Below are positions 23,438 to 34,348 of a DNA stretch of 64,000 nucleotides, piece after piece. The position numbers and the translations under genes were made by a program. How positions within the stretch are numbered: position 1 is the first letter of the stretch; each line of letters starts with the position of its first letter. This DNA is from Emmonsiellopsis sp. PD_33 (lineage: Eukaryota > Ascomycota > Eurotiomycetes > Onygenales > Ajellomycetaceae), in NCBI GenBank assembly GCA_032988165.1, contig JANTQF010000011.1, forward strand, positions 124,001 through 188,000, in the 5' to 3' direction. The notes beneath the pieces are model-generated. The model made no database searches and was not told where the DNA came from. It was given only the letters and a program-made list of their open reading frames with translations.

Positions 23438-26325
23438 TCATGCAAGAATCCTATAACTCCCCCCACTAACAACCTCCAACCTCCCCGCAGCAACCATCCG
23501 ACTCAAAAACTCCCTCAACTCCTCACTACTAAACGGAAACCCGCCCGGCACCACAATTTTCAACATCATAATGATCCGCTGCAGCGGCATCGCGCCCTGG
23601 TTCGTCAACATTCCCACGATAAACTGCCAGTACAGATCCATCTTGGCCATCGCGGCCGCATCGGCTGACTCCTTTGACGCCGCTGCTTCCGCTGCCGCGG
23701 CTGCTGCGGCGGCGTTTGCTGAGGAGGCGCCGGTCGGGCCTGGGGCGTGTGTGTTGGCGTCGCCGGTGGGGTGTGTGGGGTCATCCTCATCCTCGTCGTC
23801 TGGGATGGTTTCTAGGACGCGGAAGGTATCCGGCTGTGGTTCGATGAGGATGCGTTTGCTGATCCAGAAGAGACAGGCGCTGCGGACGAGGGCGGGGGAC
23901 ATTTCGAGTTGTTCGGAGAGTTCAGGGATGGTTTTTGTTATGGGGTCAGGGGATGATGAGGGGGATTGGAAGGCGCGGATGACCGCGGCTTGCCAGGTGG
24001 TTACTTCGGCAGTGAAGACGCGATCTTCGAGGTCCAACTCGACGGTTACTTGGCCTAGGCCGTTGAGCCAAGTGAGTTTCCGGGATTGTTTGAGGGATTC
24101 AAAACCTGCGGAGTATCGATTTTGAAGGGACGCGATTTCGGGGGGCACTTTGAAGTGCGGGTTTTGGAGGGAGGGCCAGTAAAGATGGGAGAGGATTTTC
24201 GCGTGCAGTTCAGGTGTCTCTTCTGCGGGTGAGCCGCGGGATTGCACAGATTTGCCCTTGTTTACAAGCTTCTGGTCTGTGCGGATGGACGAGTCGACTC
24301 GTTCTGAGTTTTGGACATCGCGAAGCATGACCTGGCATGTCTGGAGGGCCGTGTCGCCGAATCGAAGCTTCAGTAACTCTAACAAGGATACCTCTAGATC
24401 GTAATTTTCGCTCTTTTTAAGTAGCCTGTCCCCAAGGACTTTCTGCAGTTCTTTGACAAAAGCCTCTTTGGTTTCAAAGAGACTGATCAGGCTACCGATT
24501 ACGTCGTTGTTCTTAGATTTTTTATAATCTGGCGCAACATCAATCGGATCCGGCATCCATTTCATGTCATCCCAATCCAGCTCCCCAGAGTCATCGTGAA
24601 GCAAAAGTTCGTGGGCTTTTGATAACTCGATTGCCAATTCAACAAGCGTGTCTGAGCTGGATGTGATGGGGTTGCCATCTGCATCCACGGTATCCGCTAG
24701 AAGGCCACCGACAATAACCTTCACGGTGTCATCACGGTCCCTGAGATATCTCCGAATGGGGCGAGCGACATGGTTCAGCAGCACTCCGCGGGGATCTAGC
24801 TGGGTGAATGCGCGAATTATCGAGATATATATCTGCAGTATTTCAAGGGTCGATGCGCCGGGATGAAGAAGTCGCTGTATCAACATTGTTACGAAGGAAC
24901 TCGCGAGATATAATCGAGTTGCGGGATTTGTTACGTATGGCTTCAAGTCCTCAATAGCACCGCTGCTAGAATCCCACTCAATGATGATATCGAACAGCTC
25001 GCTTATTCGGAGAGCACCTAACCGCGCAACTCCTATTTCTTGCCATCTCTCAACATCTTTGAGAGTGACATCTAGGTGTTCTTTATTTGCGCTTTCTTTA
25101 TTGTCGTTGGTTTTGAAGATGTGTAGAACTTGTACGACCAGTCTGGCGAACACGTTCTCCGTCCATTGTCGTAAATGTTCGGCTATAAGAGAGGGCGATT
25201 CCCATTGCCCTGCATAGACAGCAGTGACAAATTCGGTCAACATGTTATTCATGACGCTGGCAAACACTTTTTGGCCGTTACTTCCTCCAAGTCCAACTTC
25301 TTGGAGCCCTTCTAGAAGGTGTAATAATTGAGTTCGAGTCTGCCTGATTTCGTCGGTCTCCTCCGTAATCATTTGCAGTCTTCGTTCTCGCGATGGCTCG
25401 TCTTTCCAACGCCTATATGAGGTAGAGAAGGGTTGGTCAATCTCCATACTATCACCCCCGAGAGGACTGTCCTCATCATTTTCTCCTTCGTTATGAACAC
25501 CTAGAATTATTAAGCTCTGTGTGGCGAGTTCTTCAGAGAGTAGGTAGGAAACGTCCGCGGGAGGAAGTGCATATTTAATGATAGCATGCAGATTTAGTTG
25601 CAGACGCGTAAAAGCTTGCTCTTGATTTGCCGGGTCTATTAACGGCGAGATATAGAGGAGGAAGGGCGTGAAGTAGATACTTTGGATTAATCTCAGATAG
25701 CGGACGAGTTTAGGCAAGGCGTCAGGTTGATTCTTCGCTTTCAATCCCTAAAATTGTAAACGTAAGTAGACAGTCAAAAAAAGGCCCAGAGTATTCATGG
25801 AAACCGGGTAGGGAGAATGGGTCAATTACCAACCTTGACGAGAAAGTCGCGGAAATTGAATAAAAAATGCCTTCGCGTCTCACTCATATACCATTCCTTC
25901 AAATCATTCTCCTTCGACCCGTCCCGCAATTGTCTCCCATGTGACGTATCCGCTCCAACATAGAATAGGCTCTCAGAAACAGCCTGGGACGGGGGATTCC
26001 TCGCCCACCGCCTCAACAATGTCTCATCATCCCGCGCGTCATCATTATCGTTCACTCCATTGACCCTAAAATTCCCGTTTGGGATAGAAAGAAACGCAGT
26101 CGCGGTATGCCATGCTCGATCCCAGGTAACTTGCTCCGGGACAATCTCCTGATCCCACGCTCGATGCGGACTTTGTTGAGTGCTGCCAGAGGCCTCTCCA
26201 ACCCCTGAAAAGCTCTGGACCGGGCTTGAGATGGGCGTGGGAGAGATGTTGCTTAATGGAGCCGGGGGGAAGATAGAATCGAAGACTCGTTTGCGGCCAA
26301 CGGATAGCGGGGTGGCTTGCAACAT
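23438..26325 (-). CDS. APC2: anaphase-promoting complex subunit 2 (cullin-like)
   Basis: Two exons (26325-25834 and 25747-23438) encode 933 residues. The C-terminal half has the cullin homology region: SLFETKEAFVKELQKVLGDRLL, YDLEVSLLELLKLRFGD, LQTCQVMLRDVQNSERVDSSI, then the LYWPSLQ and KLTWLNGLGQVTVELDL blocks. The last 60 residues form the APC2 winged-helix domain (YWQFIVGMLTNQGAMPLQRIIMMLK, ending EELREFLSRMVAAGRLEV). In the complex this subunit binds the RING subunit Apc11 and positions the E2 enzyme for ubiquitination of cyclins and securin. An Ala-rich linker sits before the winged helix. Length and order match the family. Confidence 0.92.
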
Positions 26326-27106
26326 CGCTGACTGTGCTGTTTATGCGCGTGCTTGGGTTTAGTGAGACAAAGATGGAAAGGAGACAGAGCTCTCCTTACC
26401 GATCAAAGAGGCAGCACATTGAGTTTGCCACGCCGTGAGAGCGCTGGTTTGATGTGAAATATGGTCTGCTGGATGCGTGGATTCTGCCCAAACATCGAGA
26501 GATGGAAGCTGGAGCTCTGACCAGGACGCGTGAGCACGTGATATAAAACCAAACCGCCCTCAGACTGGATGGGAAGACAAGACGTCGGTTTGGTTGAATT
26601 GAGAATCTTGACAATGGCATAGTATTGTAGCTTATAGCAGTTATGCTAAACGAAGTTATTGTGAGAAGTGTAAAACATTCCCCTTCCATCGATATCATTC
26701 CAAATGAAAACTAATCAAGCGGAACCCGCACCATATCTACAATAAAAAAGAAAACATAAATAGATCTCGTGTGGTCTCTTCTAATCTTGGGGTATCTCTC
26801 TCGCAGCATTGTCAGACCTGGAGTAATCGCCAACTTCAAACACAAGCAATGATTCAACGCGAATAAACATCAGGGGTAGGTAGGTCTGGAATCTAGGGAA
26901 GGGCATTGTATAACAAAGATCGTAGCAGTGGCTGTGCAAAGGGAATCGAGATAGAACACCATCGAAATATCTACCACGCAAGATACATAATATAGAAAAT
27001 GTTCTTGGACATCCGTGTCCACATGAAATTGGACTGGGATATGGCGTAATATCCAGGCCAAAAGGATATTCCCCATAGCTGATATACCACACCCACCCTG
27101 GTATAT
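26326..27106. other. intergenic between APC2 5' end and PKR1 3' end
   Basis: Tandem minus-strand genes leave about 780 bp. It includes the APC2 promoter with CACGTG at 26535-26540. No gene is recognised. Confidence 0.5.
26535..26540. promoter_or_regulatory. E-box CACGTG upstream of APC2
   Basis: CACGTG lies about 210 bp upstream of the APC2 ATG, followed by ATATAAAA, which resembles a TATA element. Such sites bind Cbf1/bHLH factors in fungi; use here is inferred. Confidence 0.4.
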
Positions 27107-27631
27107 TCACCGCTCCTTCTCGTCAACCTTTTCCCATTCACTATCAGTGCTCACATAGCCGGAACTGTCGGGTTGGCTTCGCCGTTTCCGTAAGTCATCC
27201 GCGTCGCTTGAAGATGGAGCACGCGCACCCAAAGTAGAAGCATCGGGAACTCGTGGCGGTGGAGGTCGCATAGAGCCGGAGGGAATGGAAGGTGTGGGCA
27301 ATTTGTTGTCCCCACCAACAAGGCTTTCGGTTTCAGTTTCACTTTCCGTATCGATTGCTCCGGGTGGCCGTGCCGGGGTTGATCGGGAAGTCTCTGGGGG
27401 GTCTGAATTTGTTCGCGCCATTTCCACCTCCTTCGCGAACCAGTTTATTGCCCACCATAGACTCGCGCACAGGAAAGAGAGGACTATGAAATGGATGCTA
27501 TAGGTTGCGAGGAGAAGGGCGAAGAGGAGAAGCTGGAGAGCTGCGAATGTTGCGTTTGTCGCGAGGAGAAGGGTTGGTGTTGCACCAGGTGTGAATATGC
27601 TGGACCAGAGGTCCTCAATAAAGGAAGCCAT
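27107..27631 (-). CDS. PKR1: V-type ATPase assembly factor Pkr1
   Basis: An intronless 174-residue protein. The N-terminus MASFIEDLWSSIFTPGATPTL is the family signature, followed by two closely spaced hydrophobic helices (about residues 22-63) joined by HFIVLSFL, then AINWFAKEVE. In yeast, Pkr1 is an ER membrane protein needed for assembly of the V0 sector of the vacuolar ATPase. The C-terminal 100 residues are Ser/Pro/Asp-rich and probably disordered, as in other filamentous fungi. The start is the only ATG near the conserved N-terminus. Confidence 0.9.
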   Translation of the reverse strand: MASFIEDLWSSIFTPGATPTLLLATNATFAALQLLLFALLLATYSIHFIVLSFLCASLWWAINWFAKEVEMARTNSDPPETSRSTPARPPGAIDTESETETESLVGGDNKLPTPSIPSGSMRPPPPRVPDASTLGARAPSSSDADDLRKRRSQPDSSGYVSTDSEWEKVDEKER

Positions 27632-30600
27632 TCGTGCTCAGATTCTGGAATATTATACGGCGGGCGGGAGGATTTGCGACGTCGTTCGCGGTGGGCAGGG
27701 ACCAGCCAAGATGCAACATAAACGAGCTGATGTGATCTCGAAAAGAGGGGCAAGAGACAAAGTCATAGACGCATAGGATAGTCGAACACGTATGTTACGA
27801 GAATAGTGGACAGATTTCTGTTGCGGTGGTTTTCATACCCTGGTGCCTTAAGCTGGAGTATTGCTGCCAGATGGAGGGGTTGGCGTTGAAACGGTAACTA
27901 TTGTGGACGCGGTTCAAATCGATCGAGCTTTTGTCGGCTAAACACAGCTCAAACGGTGACAAAGATGATCTAAATCATGACATGTGTATAATCGTGAAGA
28001 GCAAAATCGCGTATGAACAAGACATACGGCCCCTCTATCATTGCGGTGCGGAAGTCTCCGCTTCGGCGATGACGCTGCAGATGATTTCGATATGGCGCCT
28101 GATATGCCCCAAACCACGCATGATTATTTATCCGGCGGCCGGGCATGCGTCGGTCACGTGGGGCGCCGCTGACGTCCACAGGTCTCGCTCATATTTTCCA
28201 AGGCTGTTATGCGTTAACACTGGCACTCCTCCAATGGTCCTATGAGATATATGGGCATTCATTCGCCAAATCCAGCAGCAGCCTATTGATGTATGTACGT
28301 GGTACTAGGATCTCCCACGGGCCATTCTTGTGTTGTTTGACAGTTCTGCTGTATGCATACTTTACCTTGACAATGATTGTTAGGAGACCTGCTGTTCGCC
28401 GGCTTCCAAGCTCGAATTCCATCCCGGACTTCGGGCTGCACTCGATTCCCCTAGAACACGATATGACTCGTCGTACTCTCTAAACGGGTTGGTATCTGCT
28501 GATAATCATGCTTGTGTCAAGATCGATGCCTTGTCACCTGGTTTCACATTATTGCGATCCAGACGCCCCAAAACTGCAGCTGCTATACCTTGATTTGTTG
28601 ATGAACGGGGAGCTTATACTGGGATCTAAGTCGAATACCATTGGACGTCCCTCATATATCATTACACCTCCAGAGTGTGGGTTTGGTATATCCGTCGCCC
28701 AGGGGTGATTAAACGACCAAACCGTGTCCGCACATGGTCTATGGGCTGCATTTGTGCACAAGTACCAAGGCCTGAAAAAGAGCAAAGAGCAAAGAGCGAT
28801 GGGCGGGGAATTTCGATATCCCGCATGAGCCACGTCGTCTATCACTGGCAGTTCCACCCCTTAAACCGGGCCCATCACGAATGTTGGGCTTGCTTAACTC
28901 GATGTTTCTTTGCTCCGTATGATCGAAGAGGCTCGATGGATCTCAATAGTTTCCCCTCGAACGAGCGATACACTATCTAATAATCGTGCGGGCTCATAAT
29001 TGAAATAGGCCCTGGAAATGGGGCAAGCAAGAATAACAACCCGTTTGCGACAATTTTTCAAAGTCAGTCTGGTGCTTCATGGCTCATGTCCTCCCTCTAC
29101 CCGCCCGCCGTCGATGCCGGCAACCCAACGAGTAGCGCTGTAACAGTTACTCCTTGGGTTGCTCCGTTAAAGAGAAACCTCTTTGGCCACAGTCTCCGTG
29201 ACCTCGGACAATGTTTGCTCTGGTCTGTTTGCCACGAGAGGGGAAGATCTTTATCGAAAACTTGAAAATCATAGGTTTCATTAGTGTGGAACTTACTTAT
29301 GAATGAAGCCACTAACATGCGTCAACTCTGGAGCGAAGGAGCGCCATCCATGCCTCCAATTCATTTGAAAGTTACGGATCACCGGTCATGGTTATGGTGC
29401 CCAGAAAACCATATTCTGCCAATAGAAGGCATCATCCTTCTGTCTCTATTCTGGGCGGAACAATCGTACGGCCCGTTTCACTTTTGAGCTAACCCTTTGG
29501 CTCCAACGACCCCTGCGGCGCGAGTCCTCTCTGGCATCTGCTCGATCCCTATCTGACCCGAAGGTAGTTTAATTCTTTCTTTGGTCCGTTGTCATCTCTG
29601 GTATGCAAACCCAAATGCCTGCGAGTGCCAGCTGGACATGAAAATCGAGTAAAGCTGATGCTCAGAAGGTGTGGAGTTCACGTCAATAGCCAACAGGCAT
29701 TTCTTAATGTAACGACTACCGGACGGCGAGGGTTGCAAAGACCCAGCACCCACTGGTGGTCTTTTTCATGACAACTTGTCGGTTTGATACCCACATCTTT
29801 CCCGGATGCATACTTCGGCAGGTGGCCGCTATGCACCAGCTTTATGCCTGATTTGAGTACGACGAGGGAATGCGATTGGGCTCCCAAGGAAATGAAAATG
29901 CTGAAAGCCCAGTATTCCAGCTACTTGTCCACTTATTTATTCAAACATATGGTCTGAAAAGGTGCGCTGCATGCCTAGCCTGTTTCAACGGCTCTTGATC
30001 GCACTTGGTGCAAGTTCACCAATGAGCACAATGCTCTGGATCGTCGACCTGCAGCCAGGGCAGCCCCGGAGGTCTCTGCCCAATAACCTGGCCCTATTTC
30101 CTTAAATTGCCACCCCCGAAACGTCTAATGATTGTATGTACAAGAGGTGTTTTTTTGGCGCTACTTTGAGGGGCTTCTGCCAACTGGTAACCATCAAGGC
30201 TCACTATTCCCCAGGCCTGCAGGCGACCTATCGATAATGGTCGGTAACCCCGAAACAAGGACTGAAAGAGACTCCCGTTTTCATAGGAGGGAGGTGATTA
30301 ATTCAAAACGATGCTGTATTCCTTGAAAAGCCTGGGATGTTGGCCGAATGGATAAACGGGTTCCACGCCCATACCCCGCCTCCCTTGTTGCCCACCAAGG
30401 GCCAAACTCGACCAGCACGCTCATATACTCCGGGATGAGAGGCCGGCCAAACAGCCTTTTCAGCTCCTGATAGGCTTTCCAGGCCCTCACGATTTCGACA
30501 ATGTACCATCGGCGAATTAAGGATTTACAATTTTTCCGGCGATCAAGGGGACCATTTCCTTCTCCTTTGCCCTTTTCCCCATATTACTCAACATTATTTG

Positions 30601-30903
30601 GTCTATGTTCTTGTTGTTTTAATTTAACTCGTGTCGATGCATTTTACTTCAATGCTTGGCCTCTCGTAGGGAGGGTTTATTAATTGCGACCTTATTTTGG
30701 GATTAAAGGTGCGATCTTAATCCTAGTTTGCCAACCGGCCTGCTAGTCAAGCATTCCCATTTGGAAGTGTTTATGCGTTTAGGAGTCGTTTTTATCAATC
30801 TTTCGCGTCATTATTCCCCGCAAGTATCCTCCCACGTTGCTATTTTCGAAGTTTCTATGCGCTACCTAACCGCCTTTCATTCCCGGTGGCTTAGCAGATA
30901 TAT
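27632..30903. other. gene-poor intergenic region
   Basis: About 3.3 kb with no frame longer than about 115 codons and no recognisable domain. It contains the PKR1 promoter and single CACGTG at 28155-28160. The start of the repeat-bearing middle of the window. Confidence 0.5.
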
Positions 30904-30935
30904 CCCCTCGTCCGTTTTTTTTGGCCCAATTAGCG
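30904..30935 (+). repeat. left terminal inverted repeat (32 bp)
   Basis: Starts CCCCTCGTCCG, then eight T, then GGCCCAATTAGCG. It is exactly complementary to 33392-33423. CpG sites are intact in both copies. Confidence 0.9.
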
Positions 30936-31096
30936 CGGTTTCATTAGCGTATATTATACAAAGCTCTACTGGTTTAATCATGTATTTTTAAGTATCAATT
31001 TGTATTAGCATATTATATAGAACTCTAATTCAGGATCAGCGCCTCGGCACTCTGAGCGCCCACAGCACGGCAGATCTGGTGGAATTCATCCCAACA

Positions 31097-33043
31097 TCAC
31101 ATTTTCAAACATAGGGGGGTGTTTTTGCATGTAGAACAACCAGAATAAGTCTGGCCAGCACATTGATGTTTCTGCTGACCTATCTTCTTTTTATACTGAC
31201 ACCAGGCGCAGTTTGATCACTTCAGTAGGGAAATCCATTGGTGGTTGAGGTCTGGATTTGATCACTGAGGTGGGAGGTCATCATGGATCTCTGGTACAAA
31301 TTCAAAGAGCCACTGATATAGCTTCTCACAGAATGCCAGTTGATTTGGGAGTGGTTCACCTCTCTGCTTCCTATATAGGTAGTGGATTTGATAGGCATTG
31401 ACAATCACAGCATCAATTAGCCAGTAGAAAATGGGAAGCCAGTTCCAATAAGTGATTCAATGCATAGTATACACTGCCCAGTACTGATTTGCTAGGTCCA
31501 CCCCATTCATATAGTGATTATAATCATCTATAAAGACTGGAATCTTCAGGTCTCTCTGTGGTTCTTCACCAAACACTCTCCTAACTACCCTTGCATTGGT
31601 AGATGTCTCCACTGGGTGTTTCCAAGTTCAAAGGACATAACTGTCTGGTTGATGAACTGTAGATAGTGCAAGAACCATATTATTATCTTGCCAGGCAAGA
31701 CAGAGAACATCTTCTTGCCTCAGAGCAAACAGAGCCCCCCAATCAATATCTCTGACATGGTCACAGAGTTCTACAAGGATAGGTAGAGCCTGCCCTGGGC
31801 AAGTAGTTCCACAGGCACCAAACCCCATTTTTCATAGTTCTCAGAAGAGAGGAATAGATGTAAAGTAGTTATCCATATAAATTATATATAGAGCAACTAA
31901 AAACTCAGTGGGTGTTTCTGTTGTGGTAGAATCAGACATTGTTGAAGATGTAGTAGTAGGCATAGCAGGTGAAGCAGGCATAGCAGTGGCCATAGCAGCA
32001 GCCATAGCAGTGGCTGTAGCAGGCGCTGGCATCAAATTAGTTAGGGCTTCAGTGGTGGGTAAAGGTTGATCCAGCTCTATCTCATCACTGATTGGTTGAG
32101 CTGTGCCAGATAAATCATTCTCTGGCTCCAGCTGAGGCTCAGCCCAATTGGGCAGAGTTGGTCAAGGAAGAGAGTTAATTAGATGTAGCACCATAGATGC
32201 CATTTTTGTGAGCAAAGGGAATTGAAACATAGGCATTATGCCCTGGTGACAACTGGACCAGGAGAATGAATAGATATAGCCATGTTCTGCTAGGGCAAAT
32301 ATCTTATATCCCCAGGGAATCAGTTTATTGAGCATCTTGTATGTATGTTGACTCCACCCAAAACATTTAATCATTATCTCATTGATTGACATCTGAGAAC
32401 CTGGTGTGTAGTATTTTCAGCATGTTATAGAGAATTTAGTGGCAAGCAGCTCTACTTTATACCACCAGTCATCACACCAATGAGAATTGGGATGCCAAGC
32501 TTTACAGGGGTTGGATATATAGATGTACCATTTAAGCTATTCAAACCATGCACATGTCATATAGAATCATATAGAATGAATGGGGCCTTTCTTCAAGTCA
32601 TTCCACCAGTATAGATCAGTCTGACTGGTTTTATGAGTTCCCATATAGATAAGCATGCCAATAAACACCTTGATCTTAGCTGGGCAGGTCTTCTTCCATT
32701 GTCAGGGGCAGATAGACAGCTTTGAATGTTCATTTTCTCCCATAGATGCAGTGGTTTGATGATCATTTGACTCTGGGGTTTCTTCATCATCAGGATCTGC
32801 TCCTGAAAGCTCCAGAGCTTCATTATCAGTGTCTCCATTGTCTCTCTTCAGTTTTGCATAGATATTTGTGGAATTGCTGATGATTTTAAAGCATTCCTCA
32901 GGGAAAAACAGTGTAAATAGAGCATACAGATCTTTGGGGTTGATATCAGGTGGTAGATGAATTGCTGGCTTGCGCGTAGTTTGGTGGAGAGGAGTGAAAT
33001 CCACTGATTCTGGCAGTGGAATCTCATGGATGACCTGGGACAC
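31097..33043 (-). pseudogene. piggyBac-like transposase, inactivated
   Basis: Fragments in family order on the minus strand: an N-terminal block (ALFTLFFPEECFKIISNSTNIYA), KIKVFIGMLIYMG, MSINEIMIKCFGWSQ, GYKIFALAEHGYIY, YMDNYFTSIPLF, GACGTT, LCLAWQDNNMVLALSTVH, VDLANQYWAVY, NWLPIFYWLIDAVIVNAYQIHYLYRKQRG, and a Cys-rich C-terminal finger ending CSTCKNTPLC. Several TGA/TAG stops and frame changes break it. Two of three expected catalytic Asp residues are present (in MDNYF and WQDNN); the first is Asn in SINEIM. The region is almost free of CpG. The piece cannot make active enzyme. Confidence 0.8.
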
Positions 33044-33391
33044 CCTTCACTTTCATTTTGTGCCTGTTTTTTGCTTATCTAGAGAAGTAATTGGTTAGCA
33101 GATGCATTCCTTTTAGGTGGGACAGGGAAAATACCAGTGGAATCCATGGTTTTCTCCATATATTAACCTTGTATGTTGCATTGAAGGTGGATGTTTGAAC
33201 CAAGGGTGGATTTCTTGCAAGGCCTCTGGTGCGGTCCAGCGGCGCAGTCCTGCAGCGCGTTCTATGGTTACTCAGCAAGGAATGCGAATCAGTGGGTCAT
33301 AGTGGCCAATAATCTGCCATACAATTTTATATGTAATTCTATTGGTTTAAATGGCACGCCGGTGCTTTTTTCCATACCACTAACCATACCA

Positions 33392-33423
33392 CGCTAATTG
33401 GGCCAAAAAAAACGGACGAGGGG
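33392..33423 (-). repeat. right terminal inverted repeat (32 bp)
   Basis: Exact reverse complement of 30904-30935. The base beside it differs by a single C/T at a CpG (GCGCGG on the left, GCGTGG on the right when read inward). Confidence 0.9.
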
Positions 33424-33874
33424 ATACGCATTTTTAGCTGGGCTGGCGGCAATCCTGCGAATAAACTAGCTGCTTCTGTTGCCCTTCTTGTCACCCCTTT
33501 GCCCTTGCGTGATTGTTGATCACCGCTGGGAACGTTTTAGCCCATGGGCAACTCAATCTGCGGATCTAATTAAAGTTAACCGTGCCTCAACATTATCGAA
33601 CGATCCCTGGCTGTTTTAGATACTTGCCATGTGCCGGATATTCTACGTCGAATGCCGGTGGGATTCGGAAATTAAATCCAAATGTGTACTGGTCGTCTGA
33701 GGCTGGAAGTTGAGTGTGGAGAGCGGGTAAGGTCAGAACTTCTAAGAATATAAAAGAACTCCATCGCTCAGATCTATGTGCGGCCACGAGAATTATACTC
33801 CTTTTGTCAGTCCCGATGCTCAGAAGGGAACGGTTCCGGATACAAAGGGCTGAGTTGGATTTAGACATCATTAG

Positions 33875-34345
33875 GGGCGTGTTTAGTAACTCAGAGCAGA
33901 TTGATCTCAGATAGTGGAGTGTAATGGTTTACATCTAATTTAGTGAGCTTAGTGGTAGCCACTCTGCTATTCTCTTTATAGAAAGGTTGCCAACCCAAGC
34001 TATTCTCCTTAGGTAGGTAGTTAGGGCTACACTATTCTTCTTGTAGAAAAGTGGGAGAAAGGTGGAGAATTCTCAACCACACAGGAAGATCAGAGCATTT
34101 TGGACTGAGTCCTACCCTGGAGCTGAAAGATATTCCTCAGACCTCCCTATTTAAGTAATTAGTGGTTCCTAAACTCTAAATCTCAGAGCAATACACTCTG
34201 CCCCATTATTTATTACAAAAGCTCTGGCTTTTAGTAAACACAAGGCCAAATCAGAGCTTTTTACACTAATTCTCAGATCTTTTCAGATCTTTTCAGAGCA
34301 TTTTGCTCTGAAAGAGCATTTTGCTCTGGGTTACTAAACACACCC
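33875..34345. mobile_element. MITE-like non-autonomous DNA element (471 bp)
   Basis: 24-bp terminal inverted repeats match at 22 of 24 positions, starting GGGCGTGTTTAG on the left and GGGTGTGTTTAG on the right (reverse strand). The first mismatch is a C/T at a CpG. The 3-bp TAG (33872-33874 and 34346-34348) flanks both ends and may be the target duplication; TA alone is also possible. There is no coding capacity. The interior near the right end holds a perfect hairpin (34293-34311) and tandem TTTTCAGATC units. Terminal sequence resembles Tourist/PIF-Harbinger-type MITEs, but superfamily assignment is tentative. Confidence 0.75.
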
Positions 34346-34348
34346 TAG

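Larger units (their letters stand above)
30904..33423 (-). mobile_element. piggyBac-type DNA transposon remnant with terminal inverted repeats
   Basis: Perfect 32-bp inverted repeats (30904-30935 and 33392-33423, beginning CCCCTCGTCCG) bound a 2,520-bp unit. Between them the minus strand encodes a broken piggyBac-like transposase. The size and the CCC start suit this superfamily. The expected TTAA target duplication is not seen; the flanks read ATAT on the left and ATAC on the right, so the termini are inferred from the repeats alone. An alternative is a decayed transposase nested inside another inverted-repeat element. Confidence 0.7.

Noticed and set aside
23033..23668. 211-codon plus-strand frame
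   Set aside because: Low-complexity Pro/His/Asn translation overlapping the APC2 3' end; no domain.
31841..32035. Ala/Met/Thr-rich repeat-like frame
   Set aside because: It is a degenerate GCC/ATG-like repeat within the piggyBac remnant, not a separate gene.
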